From an uncultured Oscillospiraceae bacterium (GTDB taxonomy: Bacteria; Bacillota; Clostridia; Oscillospirales; Ruminococcaceae), in assembly GCA_934463345.1 (NCBI GenBank), contig CAKSJL010000087.1, positions 1 through 6,919 of the forward strand: a stretch of 6,919 nt of DNA, written 5' to 3'. Both the position numbers and the translations under genes were made by a program. The notes below the pieces were generated by a model, which saw only the letters and a program-made list of their open reading frames with translations, made no database searches and had not been told where the DNA came from. Positions 1-6,521 of the stretch are shown here, piece after piece. Every line of letters begins with the position of its first letter. The stretch's first letter is position 1.

Positions 1-779
<779 letters not shown>

Positions 780-1373
780 TTAAGCGCATGTATACGGTGC
801 AAGTGAAAGACGTATAAAATATCCCTGAGGATGACTGCAAACCGGACATGCCTTTGGCGCTTCTGAGCTTTTATGAATATAACCGCAGTTAAGGCACATC
901 CACTCTTCCTCAGCGTCTGCAACAAAAAGTCTGTTCTGTTCAAGAAGCTCTTTAAACATACTGAATCTCTCACCATGTGTCTTTTCAATTTTCGCAATAT
1001 CGTTGAACTTCATGCCAATTTGCTGAAAACCTTCTTTTGCAGCAATTTTTGCAAAATCAGGATAAACCGGATCAAATTCCTCGAATTCATTATGCTGTGC
1101 GGCACGAAGATATTCAAGAGTTGTTGAGTAAATATCAACAGGATATCCGCCGTCGATCTTGATGTTTTTTCCCGTCATCTCTTTAAGAAAGTCATAAAAA
1201 ACTTTAGCATGCGCCTGTTCCTGATTCGCAGTAAACTTGAAAATCATCTCTATTACAGGAAGATTTTCTTTTTTTGCCTGTTGAGCAGCAAAATCATATC
1301 TGTTTCTCGCCTGGCTTTCACCGGCAAATGCTTTCATAAGATTTGCCTCTGTCTGACTTCCGGATAAATTCAT
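780..1373 (-). CDS. rbr: Rubrerythrin (diiron peroxidase with C-terminal rubredoxin domain)
   Basis: Reduces hydrogen peroxide to water in the cytoplasm of anaerobes, taking electrons through its rubredoxin domain. The 197-residue protein has the canonical two-domain layout. A ferritin-like four-helix domain (about 1-145) supplies diiron ligands at E19 (in FAGESQARNRY), E52 and H55 (QEQAH), E96 and E99 (EFEE), and E130 and H133 (EKTH). A rubredoxin-like iron site follows, with C160-x2-C163 and C176-x2-C179. By comparison with Desulfovibrio rubrerythrin all ligands are present, so it should be active. The frame is open to an ATG at 1433, but I choose ATG 1373-1371. It has GGAGG at 1380-1384 with a 6-base spacer, begins with the usual short family N-terminus (MNLSGSQTEANL), and the candidate -10 box at 1417-1422 lies inside the longer reading. 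It is the first gene of a likely rbr-eno operon. Confidence 0.96.
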   Translation of the reverse strand: MNLSGSQTEANLMKAFAGESQARNRYDFAAQQAKKENLPVIEMIFKFTANQEQAHAKVFYDFLKEMTGKNIKIDGGYPVDIYSTTLEYLRAAQHNEFEEFDPVYPDFAKIAAKEGFQQIGMKFNDIAKIEKTHGERFSMFKELLEQNRLFVADAEEEWMCLNCGYIHKSSEAPKACPVCSHPQGYFIRLSLAPYTCA

Positions 1374-1416
1374 AGTGTACCTCCAAAATTTTATTCCTGC
1401 TTTATTATTCCGGAAA

Positions 1417-1446
1417 ATCATAGAATTATTCAAAAATAAGATGCAA
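1417..1446 (-). promoter_or_regulatory. Candidate sigma-A promoter for rubrerythrin (and probably enolase)
   Basis: On the minus strand, TTGCAT at 1446-1441 is followed after 18 bases by TATGAT at 1422-1417. The predicted start near 1410 gives a leader of about 37 bases. It lies between the terminator of the preceding gene and the rubrerythrin start, where a promoter is needed. The match is moderate and the spacer is one base over the optimum. I found no convincing PerR-type box. Confidence 0.45.
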
Positions 1447-1519
1447 TAAATTAGAGCGTGTTTACATAAAAATGAAATGCACGTCTTTTCGACAATCTTT
1501 TCAGAATTGTTGAGAACAT

Positions 1520-1551
1520 AAAAAAAGCAATACTGCGTAATGCGGTATTGC
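1520..1551 (-). terminator. Rho-independent terminator of the small HTH regulator
   Basis: On the minus strand, GCAATACCGC (1551-1542) and GCAGTATTGC (1536-1527) form a 10-pair stem with one C/A mismatch and the 5-base loop ATTAC. Seven T follow directly (1526-1520). It starts 16 bases past the regulator stop codon. This is a textbook intrinsic terminator and isolates the regulator from the rubrerythrin-enolase operon. Confidence 0.9.
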
Positions 1552-1567
1552 CATTTTATTATTAGAT

Positions 1568-1846
1568 TTACTCCGACGGAGGCATGTCTATATCCAGTAT
1601 ATCGAAGGTTTTGTTGAGCCTTTCTATGTCACAGTCGTAATAAAGATCCTCAACACGAATATCGTAAACCCTGAGTATCGCAGAAGCGGCATAGTTATCT
1701 CTTCCGCTTTCAAACGGCGACTCAAGCTTTCCAGTTTCCCATCTTTTAAGGACGGTCATAGGAAGTCCCATTCTTTCAGATGCCTCAACCAGAGTCAGCC
1801 CACGCTTTTTTCGTATGCTGATAAGTTTGTTCAGATCAATTCTCAT
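1568..1846 (-). CDS. Small XRE-family helix-turn-helix transcriptional regulator
   Basis: A 92-residue cytoplasmic protein that is almost entirely a DNA-binding domain. Residues about 5-66 match the XRE/Cro-like five-helix pattern: LISIRKKRGLT, then the turn region VEASERMGLPMTVLKRWETGK (recognition helix about 46-54), then AILRVYDIRVEDLY as the closing helices. The C-terminal 25 residues are acidic and end in DIDMPPSE. No effector, membrane or enzymatic domain is visible. I start at ATG 1846-1844 because GAGGAG (1852-1857) precedes it by 5 bases. An in-frame ATG at 1900 would overlap the -10 box. The gene has its own strong promoter and terminator, so it is monocistronic. Two TACCAAA repeats around its -35 box suggest autoregulation. 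No toxin or phage gene adjoins it, and its targets cannot be read from the window. Confidence 0.85.
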   Translation of the reverse strand: MRIDLNKLISIRKKRGLTLVEASERMGLPMTVLKRWETGKLESPFESGRDNYAASAILRVYDIRVEDLYYDCDIERLNKTFDILDIDMPPSE

Positions 1847-1888
1847 TTCTTCTCCTCTTGATAAAAAAATTAATATATCACTTATCCT

Positions 1889-1917
1889 ATTATATATCAT
1901 ATTTGGTATAAAGTCAA
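1889..1917 (-). promoter_or_regulatory. Strong sigma-A promoter of the HTH regulator
   Basis: On the minus strand, TTGACT (1917-1912), a 17-base spacer, and a perfect TATAAT (1894-1889). This is close to the sigma-A consensus with ideal spacing. Transcription should start near 1882, giving a leader of about 36 bases that contains the GAGGAG ribosome binding site. It supports the short start of the regulator. Confidence 0.85.
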
Positions 1918-1928
1918 CATTTTTGGTA
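1902..1928 (-). promoter_or_regulatory. Direct repeats flanking the -35 box, candidate operator
   Basis: TACCAAA occurs on the minus strand at 1928-1922 and again at 1908-1902, exactly 20 bases apart, which is about two helical turns. One copy lies just upstream of the -35 hexamer and the other within the promoter spacer. Bound protein on the same face would block RNA polymerase. Autoregulation by the XRE protein encoded just downstream is an inference; the repeats could be chance in AT-rich DNA. Confidence 0.4.
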
Positions 1929-2029
1929 CTAGTTCATAAAAAATTTACAAATGTAGTGCTTTATTGACAATAAACTATTTCATCAGCTGAGAAGAATTAG
2001 GACATGTTCAGTATTTTAATTACATAATA

Positions 2030-3250
2030 TCATTTTTTAGCGTTTGCAAGCATGAGTTTTATTCTGTTTTCCTGGTTTACCTTTGTAGCGCCTGGGTCAT
2101 AGTCGATCGCAACAATATTTGCGTCTGGATATGCTTCCTTGATAACTCTTGACATACCCTTTGCAACTATATGATTCGGCAGACATCCGAAAGGCTGAGT
2201 ACAGATTATATTTTCTGTGCCTGTTTCAGCCAGTGCAGCCATTTCAGCCGGTATAAGCCAACCCTCGCCCATATTTACGCCAAGGCTCATGTATTTGTCA
2301 GCAAGCTTCTTAATATGCTCGAAATCGTGCGGAGCTTCAAAAACGCCATGCTCATTTATAACCTTTATTATCCCCTTCTGGATCTTGTGTATAAAACTGT
2401 AGCCAATCTTGCTTACAAGAATTTTCTGATTGCTGAACTGATAAAGCTTACTGTCAGCAACAGATCCGGCAAGACAGTACATTACAAACTCCATTAGCGC
2501 CGGAACTATCGGTTCACAGCCCTCTGAAAGCAGAAATTCTTCAAGATGATTATTTGCAAGCGGAGAATATTTAACATAAATTTCCCCTACAATACCAACT
2601 CTTATTTTCTTTTCACTGCTTCTCTTAATTTTGGCAAAATCATCAAGTATAAGCCGACAGTATTTTTTGTACTTTAAAAATTCCCTTTTGTCAAATACAG
2701 TTGAAAGCTTCTGCTGCCACTTTTCCCTTGTTTTCTCGCTGTCACCGCTGTTTAGCTCATAAGGCTTACACTGGTTATAGAGCGACATCAGCAGATCGCC
2801 GTAAAATACAGCATAAACAACCTTTACAAGCATGGGAAGCGTCAGAGAAAGTCCTGTACCCTTTTCAAGACCGCTTAAATTCAGGGATATTACAGGAACC
2901 TGCGGAAATTCCTTTTTAAGCGCCTTTCTCAGCAGGTGAATATAGTTTGAAGCACGACATCCACCGCCTGTCTGCGTCAGCATGAGCGCAGTCTTATTTA
3001 CGTCATACTTACCGCTTTTGAGAGCATTTATAAACTGACCGATAACAAGCAGCGCAGGGTAGCAGGTATCGTTATGAACGTTTTTCAATCCCTCGTCAAC
3101 GACTTCTCTTGTAGATGTCTGAAGAAGTACGATATTATAGCCGTACTTTTTCAGAATATTTATTATAAGCTTGAAATGAACAGGGAGCATATCAGGAATC
3201 AGGATCGTATAGTCCTTTTTCATTTCATCTCTAAAAACAGGGTAATCCAT
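2030..3250 (-). CDS. HgdB-like 2-hydroxyacyl-CoA dehydratase family protein (electron acceptor half)
   Basis: A 406-residue cytoplasmic protein resembling the 2-hydroxyacyl-CoA dehydratase D-component/DUF2229-associated family, whose members carry an iron-sulfur cluster reduced by an ATP-driven activator. Visible motifs are NDTCYPALLVIGQ (60-72, C63), LTQTGGGCRASNY (91-103, C98), GEGWLIPAEMAAL (328-340), CTQPFGCLPNHI (350-361, C350 and C356) and AIDYDPGAT (381-389). The cysteines are the probable cluster ligands. There is no signal peptide or membrane segment. The start at 3250 is set by AAGGAG (3259-3264) with an 8-base spacer. It begins 17 bases after the upstream activase stop, so the two form an operon and surely work together. 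Many relatives have this region fused to the activase, and here it is a separate gene. The substrate is unknown. No convincing terminator is seen after its TGA stop. Confidence 0.85.
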   Translation of the reverse strand: MDYPVFRDEMKKDYTILIPDMLPVHFKLIINILKKYGYNIVLLQTSTREVVDEGLKNVHNDTCYPALLVIGQFINALKSGKYDVNKTALMLTQTGGGCRASNYIHLLRKALKKEFPQVPVISLNLSGLEKGTGLSLTLPMLVKVVYAVFYGDLLMSLYNQCKPYELNSGDSEKTREKWQQKLSTVFDKREFLKYKKYCRLILDDFAKIKRSSEKKIRVGIVGEIYVKYSPLANNHLEEFLLSEGCEPIVPALMEFVMYCLAGSVADSKLYQFSNQKILVSKIGYSFIHKIQKGIIKVINEHGVFEAPHDFEHIKKLADKYMSLGVNMGEGWLIPAEMAALAETGTENIICTQPFGCLPNHIVAKGMSRVIKEAYPDANIVAIDYDPGATKVNQENRIKLMLANAKK

Positions 3251-3258
3251 TATCTAAA

Positions 3259-3264
3259 CTCCTT
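3259..3264 (-). promoter_or_regulatory. Ribosome binding site of the HgdB-like gene
   Basis: AAGGAG on the minus strand sits between the activase stop (TAG, 3270-3268) and the next ATG (3250-3248), with 8 bases of spacing. Its presence shows that the two reading frames are genuinely separate cistrons and not one gene broken by a sequencing frameshift. Confidence 0.8.
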
Positions 3265-3267
3265 ATT

Positions 3268-6192
3268 CTATCTTTCATCCATTGCTGCAACAAGGCTTCT
3301 GAGTCTTATTTTTGCAGCTCCCAGATTGTTGATCTCATCAATTTTGAGCTGAGTATAAAGCTTTCCATTAGATTCAAGTATCTCTCGAACCTCGTCAGTT
3401 GTTATGGCATCAATGCCGCATCCGAATGAAACCAACTGAACAAGCTGCATATCCGGCTGTGTTGTAACGTACTGTGCTGCTCTGTAAAGTCTTGCATGAT
3501 AGCTCCATTGGTTGAGAACATGCGGATGAGGATAATGCCCATACTGGAAAACGGCATCCTCTGAAACAACAGCCATGCCAAGACTTGTTATAAGCTTGTG
3601 TATACCATGATTTATTTCCTTGTCAATATGATAAGGACGTCCTGCAAGAACAATTATTTTCTGACCATTCTGACGCGCTTTTGCTATTATCTGTTCACCT
3701 CTGTTATATACCTCATTTCTGAAATCAGCAAGTGCAGCATAGGCTTTTTTCACTGCCGTTTTTACCTGTGACTTTTTAACGCCATAGGATGACAGAACAT
3801 CCGACATAACTGAAATAACATTTTTTTCTCTGTTGAGGTCAACATACGGATGAATAAAGTTTTTACTGCCAAGCCTGCTGTTGTTTGCTTTCAGAAGCTC
3901 CGGATAATATGCGACTACCGGACAGTTGAAATGGTTATCACTTTCGCCCTCGTCAATATTGTAGCTCATGCATGGATAGAAAATAAAATCAACATTCTTC
4001 TCAAGGAGTGATTCAATATGACCATGTACAAGCTTCGCAGGATAACATACTGTATCTGACGGTATCGTGTGCTGACCCTTGTAATAGGTATCCCTTGAGC
4101 TTTCCTCAGATATAACCGTTTCAAAATCAAGCTCGTCAAAGAAGGCTTTCCAGAACGGCAGAAGCTCATAGAAATTAAGCGCAAGCGGAATTCCTACTCT
4201 TGCTTTTTTGCCATGGCCTTCCTTGCAAAGATCCAGCAAATAGTTATACTTAAATTCATAAAGACTTTCGTCGCCGCTGGAATGCGCTTTTCCTGCGCCT
4301 TTTTCACATTTATTGCCTGAAATAAATTTTCTTCCATGCCCGAAATTTATAATATTAAGACTGCATTTTCCTGTACATCCGCCGCACTGTACTGATTTTG
4401 ATGTATAACTGAAATTCTGAAGCTCTTCCGGCGAAATAATGTCAGAGCTTCCCTTCGATTTTTCCTTTGCGTAAAGTGCAGCGCCGAATGCACCCATAAG
4501 TCCAGATATTGCCGGTCTTATGACATTTCTGCCCATTTCCTTTTCAAATGCTCTTAAAACAGCATCGTTTAAGAATGTACCGCCCTGAGCTACAATATTT
4601 TTACCAAGCTCGTCAGGAGATTTTGCACGAATGACCTTGTATATTGCATTTTTTATAATTGAAGATGAAAGACCGGCAGATATATCCTCAACTGAAGCGC
4701 CGTCTTTCTGTGCCTGCTTTACACTGCTGTTCATGAACACAGTACAGCGTGAGCCGAGGTCAACAGGATGCTTTGCCATAATACCAAGCTGTGCAAAATC
4801 AGCAATGTCGTATCCCAGAGCAAGCGCAAATGTCTGTATAAATGAACCGCAGCCGGATGAACATGCCTCATTCAGCATTATGCTGTCAATGCTGTGATTC
4901 TTGATCTTGAAGCACTTTATATCCTGACCGCCGATATCTATGATAAAATCAACGTCAGGGCAAAAGTATGAAGCCGCCTTGAAATGTGCAACCGTTTCAA
5001 CAATTCCGAAATCAATTGACAGTCCGGCTTTTATAAGATCCTCACCGTATCCGGTAACTGCTGAACCTTTTATCGTTATGCCGCTTCCAAGCTGACTGTA
5101 TATCTCTTTAAGCTTTGATGTGATCTTGTCAAGCGGCTGTCCCTGATTTGAGGAGTAGTGCTGATAAAGCAGTCTGCCGTCATCTGTTATAAGAACCAGC
5201 TTTGTTGTAGTCGAGCCTGCATCGATACCAAGATATGCATCGCCTTTATATGTATGAATATCAGCATATTTAAGATCATGCTGTTTATGTCTTTGTATAA
5301 AATCCTCGTATTCCTGTTTTGAAGCAAAAAGCGGCTCGCCCGTTACAACTCCCCCGGAAGCCTTCGCATTATTTATTTTGTCAAGAAGCCTGTCTATGGT
5401 GATTTCTTCCTTGCCGTTTGATGCAAACAGTGCGCATCCAAGGGCAACAAAAACCGGAGCTTCCTTCGGGAACAACGCAGTTTTGCCCTCTTCAAGTCCA
5501 AGAGTGTCAATAAAAGCCTTTCTGAGTCCTTTCAGGAATGAAAGAGGCCCGCCCAGAAAGAGAACCTTTCCCTCTATAGTACGACCCTGCGCAAGGCCTG
5601 AAACGGTCTGATCCACAACCGCCTGAAAAATACTTGCACAGATATCCTTTCTTTCAGCTCCCTGATTAAGAAGCGGCTGAATATCCGATTTAGCAAATAC
5701 ACCGCAGCGTGAGGCAATAGGATAGACCTTCTGTGCCTCAAGAGCCATTTTGTCCATTTCCGGAACAGTAACTGCAAGAAGCGTTGCCATCTGGTCAATG
5801 AAAGCACCGGTACCTCCCGCACAGGAGCCGTTCATTCTCTGTTCAACGCCGCCGGTCATGAAAATGATTTTTGCGTCCTCACCGCCAAGCTCTATTACAG
5901 CGTCGATATCCGGAAAACGTTCCTTAACCGCTATAAATGCCGAATTGACCTCCTGAACAAACGGTATTTCAGCGCTGTTTGCAAGTCCTAGTCCGGCAGA
6001 ACCTGTCATACAGACCCTGAAAGTATCATCCGGAAATTTTTCAGCAATAATCTCAAGCTGTTCCTTTACAGCTTCTCTGACTTTGGAAAAATGGCGCTGA
6101 TATTCAGAGTATATAATATCCTTGCTGTCGTTTATAATAACTGTTTTGACTGTTGTTGAGCCAACGTCGATACCAAGAGAATAAATTGACAT
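3268..6192 (-). CDS. Tandem acyl-CoA dehydratase activase (two BadF/BadG/BcrA/HgdC domains) with DUF2229 region
   Basis: A 974-residue cytoplasmic ATPase related to HgdC, the activator that couples ATP hydrolysis to low-potential electron transfer into 2-hydroxyacyl-CoA dehydratases. Domain 1 (about 3-258) has the phosphate loop GIDVGSTTVK (7-16), ELGGEDAK (101-108), NGSCAGGTG with C124 and SRCGVFAKSD with C163. Domain 2 (about 319-576) repeats this with GIDAGSTTTK (322-331), DIGGQDIK (419-426), ACSSGCG with C444 and SRCTVF with C483. A cysteine patch follows (C603, C606, C610, C629). The DUF2229 region (about 664-790) contains ARVGIPLALNFYELLPFW and SDTVCYPAKLVHGH, and later GRPYHIDKEINHGI (851-864) and FGCGIDAITTDEV (923-935). 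The start has GGAG (6200-6203) with a 7-base spacer. It is the first gene of an operon with the HgdB-like protein. Family membership is certain, but the reaction served is not. Confidence 0.93.
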   Translation of the reverse strand: MSIYSLGIDVGSTTVKTVIINDSKDIIYSEYQRHFSKVREAVKEQLEIIAEKFPDDTFRVCMTGSAGLGLANSAEIPFVQEVNSAFIAVKERFPDIDAVIELGGEDAKIIFMTGGVEQRMNGSCAGGTGAFIDQMATLLAVTVPEMDKMALEAQKVYPIASRCGVFAKSDIQPLLNQGAERKDICASIFQAVVDQTVSGLAQGRTIEGKVLFLGGPLSFLKGLRKAFIDTLGLEEGKTALFPKEAPVFVALGCALFASNGKEEITIDRLLDKINNAKASGGVVTGEPLFASKQEYEDFIQRHKQHDLKYADIHTYKGDAYLGIDAGSTTTKLVLITDDGRLLYQHYSSNQGQPLDKITSKLKEIYSQLGSGITIKGSAVTGYGEDLIKAGLSIDFGIVETVAHFKAASYFCPDVDFIIDIGGQDIKCFKIKNHSIDSIMLNEACSSGCGSFIQTFALALGYDIADFAQLGIMAKHPVDLGSRCTVFMNSSVKQAQKDGASVEDISAGLSSSIIKNAIYKVIRAKSPDELGKNIVAQGGTFLNDAVLRAFEKEMGRNVIRPAISGLMGAFGAALYAKEKSKGSSDIISPEELQNFSYTSKSVQCGGCTGKCSLNIINFGHGRKFISGNKCEKGAGKAHSSGDESLYEFKYNYLLDLCKEGHGKKARVGIPLALNFYELLPFWKAFFDELDFETVISEESSRDTYYKGQHTIPSDTVCYPAKLVHGHIESLLEKNVDFIFYPCMSYNIDEGESDNHFNCPVVAYYPELLKANNSRLGSKNFIHPYVDLNREKNVISVMSDVLSSYGVKKSQVKTAVKKAYAALADFRNEVYNRGEQIIAKARQNGQKIIVLAGRPYHIDKEINHGIHKLITSLGMAVVSEDAVFQYGHYPHPHVLNQWSYHARLYRAAQYVTTQPDMQLVQLVSFGCGIDAITTDEVREILESNGKLYTQLKIDEINNLGAAKIRLRSLVAAMDER

Positions 6193-6199
6193 TTCTATG

Positions 6200-6203
6200 C
6201 TCC
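6200..6203 (-). promoter_or_regulatory. Ribosome binding site of the activase gene
   Basis: GGAG on the minus strand, 7 bases ahead of the ATG at 6192-6190. It fits the family N-terminus, where the ATP-binding GIDVGSTT begins at residue 7. Confidence 0.7.
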
Positions 6204-6273
6204 GTTCTAAAAAATTGTTTCTTTAAGCACCCGATTGCTGACGCAGAATAGCGCAGTCAAAGTGCGGCATTTT

Positions 6274-6338
6274 AGAGCTTGTTCAGTATCTTTTTATGTA
6301 GCGGATCTTCGAGCATAAAAAGATACTGAACAGACTCT
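6274..6338 (-). repeat. Long inverted repeat forming a hairpin at the 5' end of the activase mRNA
   Basis: The arms 6281-6298 and 6314-6331 are perfect 18-base reverse complements around a 15-base loop. The pairing continues outward through 6274-6280 and 6332-6338 with one mismatch and one wobble, giving about 25 pairs. With the promoter at 6344-6372, transcription would begin at or next to 6338, so the hairpin would be the very first element of the RNA. No T run follows on either strand, so it is not an intrinsic terminator. It may protect the message, be a regulatory leader, or be the residue of a small mobile repeat. Confidence 0.85.
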
Positions 6339-6343
6339 TATAT

Positions 6344-6372
6344 ATTATATCACAAAACCAGACAAATGAAAA
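6344..6372 (-). promoter_or_regulatory. Extended -10 promoter of the activase operon
   Basis: On the minus strand, TTTTCA (6372-6367, 4 of 6 matches to consensus), a 17-base spacer, and TGATATAAT (6352-6344), which is a perfect -10 box with the extended TGn element. The predicted start is about 6338-6336. This leaves a leader of about 145 bases before the activase ATG. Confidence 0.7.
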
Positions 6373-6385
6373 GAAAAAATATAAT

Positions 6386-6506
6386 AACCTGTTCATAGGA
6401 AAGATGTGAGTATTTTTGAGCCGTACTTGCACATGATAAACTTTTTCAGCGCAGCATCCAGCGAAATTCACCGAAATGGATGCAGTTTATCCTATGAATA
6501 CAGGTT
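6386..6506. repeat. Nested inverted-repeat element downstream of the DUF2726 gene
   Basis: The outer arms 6386-6400 and 6490-6506 are complementary over 15 pairs with a 2-base bulge. Inside, 6435-6442 pairs with 6484-6491 (8 perfect pairs) and 6454-6460 pairs with 6477-6483 (7 perfect pairs). The inner two right arms are contiguous, and the middle arm overlaps the outer one by two bases. On the minus strand it starts 15 bases after the DUF2726 stop and is followed by a T-rich run at 6380-6371. It could therefore act as a 3'-end structure, or be a small MITE-like repeat or structured RNA. I see no target-site duplication. Confidence 0.6.
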
Positions 6507-6521
6507 CTGAATCTGCCTTAA

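Larger units (their letters stand above)
6193..6521. other. 329-base non-coding, highly structured intergenic region
   Basis: It lies between the DUF2726 stop and the activase start. From the DUF2726 side it holds a nested inverted repeat (6386-6506), a minus-strand promoter (6344-6372), a long hairpin (6274-6338), and a leader of about 65 further bases before the activase ribosome binding site. A weak bulged hairpin (6239-6259) lies in that leader. Open frames here either span the promoter and hairpin or lack a ribosome binding site, so I call none. I do not recognise a known riboswitch, tRNA or other RNA family. Confidence 0.7.

Noticed and set aside
1374..1433. Upstream extension of rubrerythrin to the ATG at 1433
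   Set aside because: The extra 20 residues do not resemble the family. The ATG at 1433 lacks a good ribosome binding site, and the candidate -10 box lies within the extension.
1942..1970. Second promoter-like pair upstream of the HTH regulator (TTGTCA, 17 bases, TAAATT on the minus strand)
   Set aside because: The match is weak and lies behind a near-consensus promoter. AT-rich DNA gives such pairs by chance.
1930..2029. Search for a terminator after the HgdB-like gene
   Set aside because: Only weak elements were found: the loopless palindrome TCAGCTGA at 1983-1990 and a five-pair AT stem near 1961-1974. Neither has a proper loop and T run, so none is annotated.
3251..3267. Possibility that the activase and HgdB-like genes are one gene broken by a sequencing error
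   Set aside because: There is a stop codon, a non-coding gap and a well-placed ribosome binding site, which fits two true cistrons better than an indel.
6239..6259. Small bulged hairpin in the activase leader, considered as an attenuator
   Set aside because: The stem is about seven pairs including a wobble and a bulge, and the only T-rich run (near 6209-6214) lies too far downstream to make it a terminator.
6223..6270. Fifteen-codon open frame in the activase leader (starts MPHFDCAILRQQ, minus strand), a possible leader peptide
   Set aside because: It has no ribosome binding site, since the base of the long hairpin lies directly upstream, and it has no run of regulatory codons. It is followed by no terminator-like hairpin. 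Not supported as a gene.
6283..6471. 62-residue hydrophobic-looking open frame on the minus strand
   Set aside because: It starts at GTG without a ribosome binding site, runs through the nested repeat, the promoter and the long hairpin, and has no recognisable domain.
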